Assembly (NCBI GenBank): GCA_963731745.1
Contig: CAVSWT010000001.1
Location: forward strand, 1-16,321
Direction: 5' to 3'
Source: CAVSWT01 sp963731745
Lineage (GTDB): Bacteria; Bacteroidota; Ignavibacteria; Ignavibacteriales; Ignavibacteriaceae
Length of the DNA: 16,321 nt
Part shown: in pieces, positions 1 through 6,863 of the stretch
Layout of the letters: each line of letters starts with the position of its first letter
Numbering within the stretch: the stretch's first letter is position 1
The notes under the pieces: generated by a model
What the model was told of the DNA's origin: nothing
The model's database searches: none
The model's input: the letters and a program-made list of their open reading frames with translations, nothing else
Translations under genes and position numbers: made by a program

Positions 1-920
1 TTTTGTTTTTTCTTCTGCGATAAACGATTAAAAACATTCGCCGTTATTTCCTGTTTCAAAGTTTCAAGCATCCTGGTTTTTACAAAATGCCTGTATGTAA
101 CAAGACTGATTTCACGAACAGGAACCGGCGGCTTGAATTGCCTTATACTATTTTTTTGTTTCACACTTAAATGCTGAATTGCTAATTCTGGAAGAATAGT
201 TATTCCCTGGTATTGATCAACCATCTTGATGAGCGAATCAATGCTGCCTGCTTCATATTCAAGATTGCTGTTAATGACCTCTTTCTTTTTCAGTTCGCAC
301 AAGTTTACAATTTGCGAACGGAGACAATGCCCCTCTTCTAAAAGCCATAAGTGATTAAGATTAATATCTTCTGCAAGCAAATATTTTTTATCCAGCACAG
401 TTTCATCTTTTGAAGCATAAACAAAAAATTCTTCATTGTATAACGGCTGTTCCAATATCGCAGAATTATTAAGAGGTGTTGCAAGAATTCCCACATCAAG
501 AATATTTTTTTCAAGCTTTTCGATTATATACTCCGTGGTAAACTCCCATATTTTGACCTTGATTTCCGGGTATTTTTTCAGAAACTGCTTTAAGAAAATC
601 GGTAAAAGAAAAGGGGCCACAGTTGGGATTATGCCAATTCTTAATTCACCTTTTAATTCTCCTTTTAATGAATGCGCTATTTCTTTTAAGGCACCCGCTT
701 CTTTTAAAATTATTTTTGCATGCTGAATAATTTCTATACCTGCTTCGGTTGGTATTACCGGCTGTTTGCTCCTATCGAATATTTTTATGCCTAATTCATC
801 CTCAAGCTTTTGGATCATCATGCTTAATGTGGGTTGAGTTACGCAGCACGCTTCTGCAGCTTTCACAAAATGGCGATGGGTATCTACCGCTATTAAATAT
901 TCTAATTGTTGTAAATTCAT
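1..920 (-). CDS. oxyR: OxyR-like peroxide-sensing LysR-family regulator (C-terminus cut by window edge)
   Basis: Hydrogen-peroxide sensor and transcription activator of the LysR family. The frame starts at ATG 918-920 and stays open to base 1, giving 306 codons; E. coli OxyR is 305 residues, so only the last few residues should be missing. The N-terminus (about residues 1-60) is a winged helix-turn-helix with AEACCVTQPTLS and KLEDELG, as in OxyR. The effector domain follows from about residue 90. The redox pair falls at C199 and C208 within GHCLRSQIVNLC, the same numbering as E. coli OxyR, with H198, R201 and T100 also kept; E. coli D202 is Ser here. It is divergent from katG with 142 bp between the starts, the usual arrangement for a regulator and its target. 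A candidate operator begins two bases upstream of this start, so autoregulation is likely. Specificity for peroxide is inferred from the cysteines. Confidence 0.93.
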   Translation of the reverse strand, partial: MNLQQLEYLIAVDTHRHFVKAAEACCVTQPTLSMMIQKLEDELGIKIFDRSKQPVIPTEAGIEIIQHAKIILKEAGALKEIAHSLKGELKGELRIGIIPTVAPFLLPIFLKQFLKKYPEIKVKIWEFTTEYIIEKLEKNILDVGILATPLNNSAILEQPLYNEEFFVYASKDETVLDKKYLLAEDINLNHLWLLEEGHCLRSQIVNLCELKKKEVINSNLEYEAGSIDSLIKMVDQYQGITILPELAIQHLSVKQKNSIRQFKPPVPVREISLVTYRHFVKTRMLETLKQEITANVFNRLSQKKKQ

Positions 921-921
921 T

Positions 922-957
922 ATAGATATTATTTATATGATTATAGAAAACATCAAT
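922..957. promoter_or_regulatory. Candidate OxyR operator in the oxyR-katG intergenic region
   Basis: Bases 922-936 (ATAGATATTATTTAT) match the known OxyR element ATAGnTnnnAnCTAT at all but one specified base. A second, weaker copy at 943-957 (ATAGAAAACATCAAT) has two mismatches. The two ATAG cores are 21 bases apart; the classical tandem site has 22, so the spacing is one short but still about two helical turns. A possible katG promoter starts directly after it: TTGATT at 958-963, 17 bases, TATTTT at 981-986. An activator site abutting the -35 box is the expected geometry. In this AT-rich DNA chance matches are easy, so this is a candidate only. Confidence 0.45.
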
Positions 958-1062
958 TTGATTGATTGTAAAATAAATAATATTTTAATAAAAAGAATAC
1001 ACGATATTAATCGCAAGTTTAATTATAAGAACAATTCTATTTCATTAATCAAGAGGTAAATT

Positions 1063-3315
1063 ATGGAAAAAAATAAAGATAAAATTCCTGGTAAAACAGT
1101 TGCCAGCCTAAATGATGATGGTGCACAGTGCCCCTTTACCGGCGGAGTTCTGAAACATGCAGCCGGCGGCGGTACTACAAACCGTGACTGGTGGCCTAAC
1201 CAATTAAACCTGGATATACTTCGCCAACATTCTTCAAAGTCTAATCCTATGGGAGAAGAATTCAATTATGCCGAAGAATTCAAGTCACTCAATCTGGATG
1301 AAGTTAAAAAAGATATTTATGAACTGATGACAAAGTCTCAGGATTGGTGGCCGGCAGACTATGGACATTATGGCCCATTCTTTATTCGAATGGCATGGCA
1401 CAGTGCAGGTACATATCGAATCTCAGATGGCCGCGGCGGCGGCGGTACAGGAAGTCAGCGGTTTGCCCCTTTAAATAGCTGGCCTGATAATGCAAACTTG
1501 GACAAAGCTCGTTTACTTCTCTGGCCGGTAAAACAGAAATACGGCAAAAAAATTTCCTGGGCTGATTTAATTATTCTCGCAGGTAACTGCGCTCTTGAAT
1601 CAATGGGCTTTAAAACTTTCGGCTTTGGCGGCGGACGTGAAGATGTTTGGGAATCACTAAAAGATATTTATTGGGGCTCGGAAGGCGAGTGGCTTCAAGA
1701 TAATCGCTATACAGGTGACCGCGATTTAGAGAATCCGCTGGCAGCAGTTCAAATGGGTCTTATCTACGTAAATCCCGAAGGGCCAAATGGAAATCCTGAC
1801 CCAATTGCTGCAGCAAAGGATATTCGCGAAACATTCGGACGAATGGCTATGAATGATGAAGAAACCGTAGCGCTTATCGCTGGCGGACATTCATTCGGCA
1901 AAACACACGGTGCGGCAAATCCAAATGAATATGTTGGCGCAGAGCCGGCTGGTGCAGGTATAGTGGAACAAGGGCTTGGATGGAAAAATAAATTCGGCAG
2001 CGGTAATGCCGGAAGTACCATAACCAGCGGACTTGAAGGAGCCTGGACTACAACCCCTACAAAATGGAGCAATAATTTCTTTGAAAATCTTTTTGGATAT
2101 GAATGGGAATTAACTAAGAGTCCCGCAGGCGCATTTCAATGGAAGCCAAAGGATGGCGCGGGTGAAGGTTTAGTACCGGATGCGCATGACCCATCAAAAA
2201 AACATGCGCCTTTTATGTTGACGACTGATTTATCTTTAAGATTCGATCCCGAATATGAAAAAATATCAAGACGCTTTTATGAAAATCCGGATGAGTTTGC
2301 AGACGCATTTTCACGCGCATGGTTTAAATTAACTCATCGTGATATGGGGCCGCGTGCACGCTATCTTGGCCCTGAAGTTCCTGAAGAAGAGCTAATCTGG
2401 CAGGACCCTATTCCTGAAGTTACACATAAGTTAATTGACTATAATGATATTAATGAACTTAAGAATAAGCTGGTTAATTCAGGCTTAAGTATTTCGGAAC
2501 TGGTTTCTACAGCATGGGCATCTGCAGCAACTTTCCGCGGCTCAGATAAACGCGGAGGCGCAAATGGTGCACGCATACGTCTAGCACCACAGAAAGATTG
2601 GGAAGTAAACAATCCTGCACAGCTTGCGAAAGTATTGAAAGTACTTGAAGGCATACAGAATGAGTTCAATATTGCTCAGTCTGATGGAAAAAAAGTTTCA
2701 CTTGCCGACCTGATTGTTTTAGGAGGATGCGCAGGTATTGAAAAAGCGGCAAAGGATGCCGGCTTTAATGTTACAGTTCCGTTCACGCCCGGCAGAGCAG
2801 ATGCTTCTCAAGAGCAAACCGATGTAGAAGCATTCGGCCCGCTTGAGCCCTCCGGTGATGGATTCCGCAATTACCTTAAAGTTAAAGACGGTTATCATGC
2901 TTCAGCAGAAGAAAGACTAGTTGACCGGGCGCAGCTTTTAACTCTTACTGCACCTGAGATGACTGTTCTAATAGGAGGTATGCGTGTACTAAATACCAAT
3001 TATGATAAATCTGCTCACGGAGTTTTCACCACCCGGCCCGAAACACTAACTAATGATTATTTTGTTAACCTATTGGATTTAGGTACAAAGTGGAATGCAG
3101 TTTCAGAAGCTGAAGATGTTTTTGAAGGTAGAGAACGTGCAACAGACAAAGTAAAATGGACAGGTACCCGTGTTGATCTCATCTTTGGTTCAAACTCGGA
3201 GCTTCGTGCCATTGCTGAAGTTTACGGATGCAAAGATGCTAAAGAGAAGTTTGTTAATGACTTTATTGCAGCCTGGAACAAAGTGATGAATCTTGATAGG
3301 TTTGATTTGAACTAA
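1063..3315 (+). CDS. katG: Bifunctional catalase-peroxidase KatG
   Basis: Cytoplasmic haem enzyme that dismutates hydrogen peroxide and also acts as a broad peroxidase. The 750 residues match the full family length, with the active N-terminal peroxidase domain (about 80-430) and the degenerate C-terminal copy (about 460-740). The distal triad is R109, W112, H113 in IRMAWHSAGTYR; the proximal haem ligand is H276 in GGHSFGKTHGA, supported by W328 and D389. The Met-Tyr-Trp adduct needed for catalase activity can form from W112, Y235 (GLIYVNPEGPNG) and M261 (RMAMNDEET). The mobile arginine is R426 in HRDMGP. The start has a good AAGAGG site at 1051-1056. The gene is divergent from oxyR, which is its probable regulator, and a strong hairpin terminator follows 35 bases after the stop, so it is probably transcribed alone. 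By eye it is richer in GC than most neighbours. Confidence 0.98.
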   Translation: MEKNKDKIPGKTVASLNDDGAQCPFTGGVLKHAAGGGTTNRDWWPNQLNLDILRQHSSKSNPMGEEFNYAEEFKSLNLDEVKKDIYELMTKSQDWWPADYGHYGPFFIRMAWHSAGTYRISDGRGGGGTGSQRFAPLNSWPDNANLDKARLLLWPVKQKYGKKISWADLIILAGNCALESMGFKTFGFGGGREDVWESLKDIYWGSEGEWLQDNRYTGDRDLENPLAAVQMGLIYVNPEGPNGNPDPIAAAKDIRETFGRMAMNDEETVALIAGGHSFGKTHGAANPNEYVGAEPAGAGIVEQGLGWKNKFGSGNAGSTITSGLEGAWTTTPTKWSNNFFENLFGYEWELTKSPAGAFQWKPKDGAGEGLVPDAHDPSKKHAPFMLTTDLSLRFDPEYEKISRRFYENPDEFADAFSRAWFKLTHRDMGPRARYLGPEVPEEELIWQDPIPEVTHKLIDYNDINELKNKLVNSGLSISELVSTAWASAATFRGSDKRGGANGARIRLAPQKDWEVNNPAQLAKVLKVLEGIQNEFNIAQSDGKKVSLADLIVLGGCAGIEKAAKDAGFNVTVPFTPGRADASQEQTDVEAFGPLEPSGDGFRNYLKVKDGYHASAEERLVDRAQLLTLTAPEMTVLIGGMRVLNTNYDKSAHGVFTTRPETLTNDYFVNLLDLGTKWNAVSEAEDVFEGRERATDKVKWTGTRVDLIFGSNSELRAIAEVYGCKDAKEKFVNDFIAAWNKVMNLDRFDLN

Positions 3316-3350
3316 TTTAGGTTAATCGGTAGGATAGGTTATAAGGCTAA

Positions 3351-3380
3351 AGGCAGTCTGGAGACAGACTGTCTTTTTTT
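3351..3380 (+). terminator. Rho-independent terminator of katG
   Basis: AGGCAGTCTG (3351-3360) pairs with CAGACTGTCT (3365-3374) over 10 bp with one G-U wobble, closing a GAGA tetraloop. A run of seven T follows (3374-3380). It lies 35 bases past the katG stop. Confidence 0.92.
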
Positions 3381-3581
3381 AATTCCCAAATTAATTAATT
3401 CCCTCTGAAAGTTTATTAATTATTCTTAGATCTCTCAATTAATCCTCTACAAAAATTTTTTATTAAATAACTACCAAAGCTGTATACTTAAGCGTAACAC
3501 TAACCTGTGGAATAAAGTTAGTTCATGAAGAAATTTATGTCGGTTAAATTGTTACAAGATAATTTGCAAAATATACGGTAG

Positions 3582-3635
3582 GTAAATAATAAAGCCCTCT
3601 TTCATTTTTTGAAAGAAGGCTCGTTTATTATTTAC
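3582..3635 (-). terminator. Long hairpin, probable terminator of the NTF2-like gene
   Basis: The arm GTAAATAATAAA (3582-3593) is the exact complement of TTTATTATTTAC (3624-3635). Inside it, GCCCTCTTTC (3594-3603) pairs with GAAAGAAGGC (3611-3620) with one imperfect pair, which becomes a G-U wobble when read on the minus strand. There is a 7-base loop and a 3-base bulge (3621-3623), about 22 paired positions in all. Read from the minus strand, the GC-rich core is followed by a T-rich tract (TTTATTATTT), so it fits termination of the gene ending at 3675. It may also stop read-through from katG. Confidence 0.7.
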
Positions 3636-3674
3636 ATTTTCAGAAATTACAAAATGATTCGATATCCTTTTAGG

Positions 3675-4100
3675 TTAAGGTTGTAATTTTTTTAGGATGT
3701 CAAGCATTGCCTGAGACGTATCGCTATGGTGATGAATGATCTTCCATTTTCCATCCTTAAGCTGATAGATATTAGTTACTCGCTGATCTATGCTAACCTG
3801 AGTTCCAGCAAGTTTAGCTTCGCCCGATTCAATACCGATTTCGTATGCCACATCACCAATTACGCGGATGAGCTGATCTTTTATTTTGATCTCACCATCC
3901 GTTGCAATTCCGGCAACTTGTTCAAACGATTTCTTAACTGCTTCCCAACCCTCATCCCTGCCGCCGATCGGGTGCATAGCAGTTGCGTTCTCATCGTGTA
4001 TCCAAATTTCTCCCATTTTATCAGCGTTGCCCTTTGCCATGCTGGTCAATGCATTATAGAATTGCGCTGATGCCTTCCGGACGTCTTCTTTTGTTGACAT
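3675..4100 (-). CDS. NTF2/SnoaL-like small protein (DUF4440-type)
   Basis: Small soluble protein of 141 residues with the pattern of the NTF2-like alpha+beta cone fold: an N-terminal helix (DVRKASAQFYNALTSMAKGNADKMGEIW), a WEAVKKSFEQV helix, then beta strands ending in VTNIYQLKDGKWKIIHHHSD. This layout is typical of DUF4440/SnoaL-like proteins, which include small-molecule isomerases and hydrolases as well as proteins of unknown role. There is no signal peptide or membrane segment, so it should be cytoplasmic. The ATG start at 4100 is preceded by AGAAGG (complement of 4107-4112). It stands alone, with a long hairpin downstream and 341 bases of non-coding DNA upstream. The HHH run near the C-terminus could matter for activity, but no catalytic role can be assigned. 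Confidence 0.85.
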   Translation of the reverse strand: MSTKEDVRKASAQFYNALTSMAKGNADKMGEIWIHDENATAMHPIGGRDEGWEAVKKSFEQVAGIATDGEIKIKDQLIRVIGDVAYEIGIESGEAKLAGTQVSIDQRVTNIYQLKDGKWKIIHHHSDTSQAMLDILKKLQP

Positions 4101-4441
4101 AATCTACCTTCTTTTATGAATGATATATTTTTATTTATTGTGCAATTAGTATCTATAAACAAATCATGAACAGCTATTTAGAAAAGAAGCGATCGATGAA
4201 GTATTTTTCAAAGCAATATAGATTGATCTATTAAAATTTATTAGGATAAGTAAACCGGATTTATTAAGAAAATATTGAGACTAGCAGCTTAAATTATTTT
4301 CAATTTATTAATTCATTTTATTATCTCACAACTAAACTCAATATTAAGTAATTAAATATCATTTAAGATTAACAACAGATTAATTTATTTTAATATAACC
4401 TTTCTGTTTGTGTATTCATTTATATAAAATGTTTCGGCAGT
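4101..4441. other. AT-rich intergenic region with no recognised gene
   Basis: 341 bases between two minus-strand genes. The right part should hold the 3' end of the lipoprotein transcript and the left part the promoter of the NTF2-like gene. An inverted repeat ATAGAT-TG-ATCTAT lies at 4218-4231 and could bind a dimeric protein. I see no hairpin with a T-run, no RNA gene and no open frame of useful length. Confidence 0.5.
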
Positions 4442-4864
4442 CTAAAGCTTTTGCAAATTAGAGGTTTCATATAAAACGCCGCCATCCACCGGATGCCATT
4501 GTGGATTGATGTCAAGAAATTCCGGGTAACCATACGTTTCATCATATCTAATTACAAGCGAATCATTTCCCGCGTTATTAATAATGCCAAATAGCGAATC
4601 AACGGTAAAATAAACTGAAGTTTTAATTAAACTGTTATCTGAAATTTTTACAACATTAAAGATAGTATCAGATCGAACAGTTACGCGCACTAATTCGCCG
4701 GCGTTTGGGCAAAAGCAGCCGCGAAGTTGGTCGATTGAATAATTATGAAGATTTTTTGAACGCCATAATTCATAAGAAGTTTTTACGTTTGGTTCAGTTA
4801 CCAGTTCATTTTTACAAGAGGCACAAAGTAACAAAAGTAAAGTGATCAAAAATATTTTTATCAT
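4442..4864 (-). CDS. DUF6174-type lipoprotein
   Basis: Predicted exported lipoprotein of 140 residues. It begins MIKIFLITLLLLLCASC, a short positive N-terminus and a leucine-rich core ending in a lipobox-like CASC. The -3 Cys is unusual for a lipobox but the overall signal is clear. The mature part has the features I associate with DUF6174: an early W plus NYS segment, GCFCPNAGELVRVTVRSD, then IRYDETYGYPEFLDINPQ. Members are short secreted or envelope proteins of unknown function. I chose ATG 4862-4864; an in-frame TTG at 4874-4876 would add four residues in front of the signal sequence and seems less likely. Neither start has a strong Shine-Dalgarno sequence. It lies downstream of the broken amidohydrolase on the same strand, separated by 111 bases that hold a GC-rich palindrome. 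Confidence 0.8.
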   Translation of the reverse strand: MIKIFLITLLLLLCASCKNELVTEPNVKTSYELWRSKNLHNYSIDQLRGCFCPNAGELVRVTVRSDTIFNVVKISDNSLIKTSVYFTVDSLFGIINNAGNDSLVIRYDETYGYPEFLDINPQWHPVDGGVLYETSNLQKL

Positions 4865-4926
4865 AATACCACACAAATAATTTTTATCTGATATTAATAT
4901 AAAAAGAATAAATGTGTTGTTATAAG

Positions 4927-4954
4927 GTAGGGGACGCAGATCTGCGTCCCCTAC
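4927..4954. repeat. Perfect 28-bp GC-rich palindrome (REP-like element)
   Basis: The arm GTAGGGGACGCAGA (4927-4940) is followed directly by its exact reverse complement (4941-4954), with no mismatch and no spacer. It is far richer in GC than the surrounding DNA. It lies 21 bases past the amidohydrolase stop on the minus strand. No T-run follows on either side, so a standard Rho-independent terminator is unlikely, though the hairpin could still protect a 3' end. It looks like a dispersed palindromic element, which one window cannot prove. Confidence 0.7.
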
Positions 4955-4975
4955 GATGAGATAAAAGAATAATTT

Positions 4976-5716
4976 TTATTTTCTATCATAAATTATGTCT
5001 CCATCAAAAACAGTCATATCCACTTTAACATCTTTAATTTTAACCGGATCAATTGTCAAAATATCATCAGCAAGAACAACTAGATCAGCGAATTTGCCTT
5101 TTTCAATACTTCCTTTTTTATCTTCTTCGAACGCTGCGTAAGCATTGTTTATTGTGTAACATTTTATTGCTTCTTCAACGCTAATCTTTTGTTCAGGAAC
5201 CCAGCCGTCAGGATTTTTGTCATCCAATGTTCTGCGTGTGACCGCAGCATAAATTCCAAGTAAAGGATTTATTGGGGCTACTGTCCAATCACTTCCAAAA
5301 CAAAGAGTGATTCCATTATCAATAAAAGTTTTAAACCTGTACATGTCATGGATTCTTTCAGGCCCAATTCTTTTTTCTGCCCAAACACCATCATCAATTG
5401 CATGATATGGCTGGCATGAGGCTATTGTCCCGGTTTCTTTGAACAAAGGAATATCTTGCATACGCACATGCTGAGCATGCTCAATCCTAAATCTTCTATC
5501 CCACTCTGGATTTTGTTCCATAATTTCTTTGTACATATTTAAAATATAATAGTTAGCTCTGTCTCCAATTGCATGGGTGCTTATTTGAAGCTTATGTTTA
5601 TCGGCGTCGAGTGACCATTTTTTCAATCTGCCGTCACTAACTATATCGTTCGGCAGACCTGTAGTTAAAGTATCCTGATCATAGCGTTCAAAAAACCATG
5701 CGGTGCTTGATCCCAA
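4976..5716 (-). CDS. Amidohydrolase, C-terminal fragment
   Basis: C-terminal 246 residues of the interrupted amidohydrolase. The related reading frame extends further upstream to about 5836 with no start of its own; the first usable codon is TTG at 5714-5716, inside the conserved DGSLGSSTAW segment, so independent translation is doubtful. Conserved parts, numbered from that TTG: THAIGDRA with H48, RIEHAQH with H80, CFGSDW with D143 (metal or catalytic positions of the amidohydrolase barrel), then the usual C-terminal beta-sandwich return, GSIEKGKFADLVVLADD. These motifs are intact, so the break appears recent or artefactual. Confidence 0.75.
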   Translation of the reverse strand: MGSSTAWFFERYDQDTLTTGLPNDIVSDGRLKKWSLDADKHKLQISTHAIGDRANYYILNMYKEIMEQNPEWDRRFRIEHAQHVRMQDIPLFKETGTIASCQPYHAIDDGVWAEKRIGPERIHDMYRFKTFIDNGITLCFGSDWTVAPINPLLGIYAAVTRRTLDDKNPDGWVPEQKISVEEAIKCYTINNAYAAFEEDKKGSIEKGKFADLVVLADDILTIDPVKIKDVKVDMTVFDGDIIYDRK

Positions 5717-5789
5717 AGAACCATCAGCAAAAGCTTTAAGCGAACCTAAAACTAATTTGTCGGAACCATGTGCGTATTCAATTCCTTTG

Positions 5790-6638
5790 TCAATTAAATC
5801 TTTGTAGCGGGCGATAGGGTAGCGGGTATAAATTCTGCAAGCTAAGCTTATCTTCTTTCTCTAATTTTTGATAGGTCTTTAAATCTTCCGGCATAGTTAT
5901 ATCTTGAATGCTTGTAATTCCAAGCGGCTTAATATGTTCCAAGGCGGTTAAAGCTGCTTCGTAATATTCTTCTTCGGATTCATCTGGAATAATGGAATAA
6001 ACCAAAGACATGGCATTATCTTTAAGTATGCCGGTTGGTTCTCCGGTTTTGGGATCTTTAACAATCAACCCGCCGTCAGGGCTTTCTGTATCTTTTGTAA
6101 TTCCGGCAAGCTTTAATGCATATGAATTTGCCAGGGCCATATGACCATCAAATCTATCAATAAAAACGGGAGTGTTGGGAGTAAATTCATCAATCATTTC
6201 TTTTGTAGGAAGATCTTTTACTTCCCATGCTTCATGGTCCCAGTTGCCGCCGGTAACCCATTTCCCTTTGCGAGTGGAGACATAATCTTTTAAAATCTTT
6301 TCAAATTCCGAAGTGGATTTTGCCGGTCGAAGGTCAATGCCTTGAAGATAAAAACCTCCGCTGACAAAATGAGTATGATCATCAATAAATCCGGGAAGCA
6401 TTAATTTTCCCTTTAAATCAATTACTTCGGTTGAACCTGTAATTAATTTTTTTGCTTCTTCATTTGAGCCAACAAATAAAATTTTATTTCCTTCTGTTAC
6501 AACCGCTTCAGCTAATGGCTGATTTTCATTTACTGTATAAATCTTTCCGTTTAAGAATGCCTTCATAGTATTCTGCCCATAATTTGAATTAAAAAAAATT
6601 ACTAATAAAACTAACAATAATGTTCTGAAGAGCTTCAT
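5790..6638 (-). CDS. Amidohydrolase, N-terminal fragment with signal peptide
   Basis: N-terminal part of the interrupted amidohydrolase. It opens with a signal peptide (MKLFRTLLLVLLVIFFNS), so the intact enzyme would act outside the cytoplasm. Next come the small beta-sandwich (KAFLNGKIYTVNENQPLAEAVV) and the metal-binding HxH motif, H88 and H90 in PGFIDDHTHF. Authentic sequence ends near residue 267; the last 15 residues (QNLYPLPYRPLQRFN) come from the shifted frame. The ATG at 6638 is preceded by GGAG about eight bases upstream, a good ribosome binding site. The gene is divergent from bshB1. The substrate cannot be deduced; family members act on amides, carbamates or cyclic amides, and most are uncharacterised. 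Confidence 0.8.
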   Translation of the reverse strand: MKLFRTLLLVLLVIFFNSNYGQNTMKAFLNGKIYTVNENQPLAEAVVTEGNKILFVGSNEEAKKLITGSTEVIDLKGKLMLPGFIDDHTHFVSGGFYLQGIDLRPAKSTSEFEKILKDYVSTRKGKWVTGGNWDHEAWEVKDLPTKEMIDEFTPNTPVFIDRFDGHMALANSYALKLAGITKDTESPDGGLIVKDPKTGEPTGILKDNAMSLVYSIIPDESEEEYYEAALTALEHIKPLGITSIQDITMPEDLKTYQKLEKEDKLSLQNLYPLPYRPLQRFN

Positions 6639-6703
6639 GTTAAAACTCCAGCAAATATTAATTGAGAAATAGTTTTGATTGATTTTTGATAGATCATTTA
6701 AAT

Positions 6704-6754
6704 TGATTGAAGTTCAATCATTATTCTGATTGATTAAGTTAAACATTAATCAAT
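6704..6754. promoter_or_regulatory. Two inverted repeats in the divergent amidohydrolase/bshB1 control region
   Basis: TGATTGAA-G-TTCAATCA at 6704-6720 is a perfect 8+8 dyad. ATTGATTAA (6729-6737) and TTAATCAAT (6746-6754) form a perfect 9+9 dyad with an 8-base centre. They share the TTGATT/AATCAA core and lie between two divergent starts (6638 and 6864). A direct repeat TAATTAAGTT is also present at 6782-6791 and 6810-6819. Operator function is inferred only; AT-rich DNA gives such dyads by chance fairly often. Confidence 0.35.
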
Positions 6755-6863
6755 TAAGAATAAACCATTATAATTAATTTGTAATTAAGTTGGAAATCGT
6801 AACAAAATATAATTAAGTTCGAAGAGGGCAATTTTCAATCTTCTTTAAAAAAAATAAAAATTT

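Larger units (their letters stand above)
3316..3674. other. Intergenic region between convergent katG and the NTF2-like gene
   Basis: This 359-base gap holds the katG terminator at 3351-3380 and a long hairpin at 3582-3635. The AT-rich stretch between them (3381-3581) shows no convincing gene; the only small frame, 3525-3581 (18 codons), has no ribosome binding site. Confidence 0.6.
4976..6638 (-). pseudogene. Secreted YtcJ-like amidohydrolase interrupted by a frameshift
   Basis: Two adjacent minus-strand frames together encode one metal-dependent amidohydrolase of the YtcJ/AepA-like type. The N-terminal frame is correct down to KEDKLSL (codon 5838-5840), then runs into an unrelated tail that stops at 5790. 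If base 5837 is skipped, translation continues as RIYTRYPI and on through DKGIEYAHGSDKLVLG and SLKAFADG into the C-terminal frame without any stop. The repaired protein would be about 553 residues, the normal size for the family with a signal peptide. A single inserted base (or a two-base loss) explains everything. It could be a genuine inactivating mutation or a sequencing or assembly error. A ribosomal frameshift is unlikely, because there is no slippery run at the junction. Confidence 0.88.

Noticed and set aside
436..726. 96-codon plus-strand frame inside the regulator gene
   Set aside because: It is antisense to the clearly coding OxyR-like frame and has no family features.
1764..2072. 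102-codon minus-strand frame inside katG
   Set aside because: Antisense shadow of the conserved KatG haem-binding region.
3525..3581. 18-codon plus-strand frame (MKKFMSVKLLQDNLQNIR)
   Set aside because: No ribosome binding site, no known match, and it ends at the hairpin of the convergent gene; probably chance.
4218..4231. ATAGAT-TG-ATCTAT inverted repeat, considered as an OxyR-type site
   Set aside because: The ATAG to CTAT spacing is one base short of the OxyR element, there is no tandem partner, and it is over 110 bases from the NTF2-like start.
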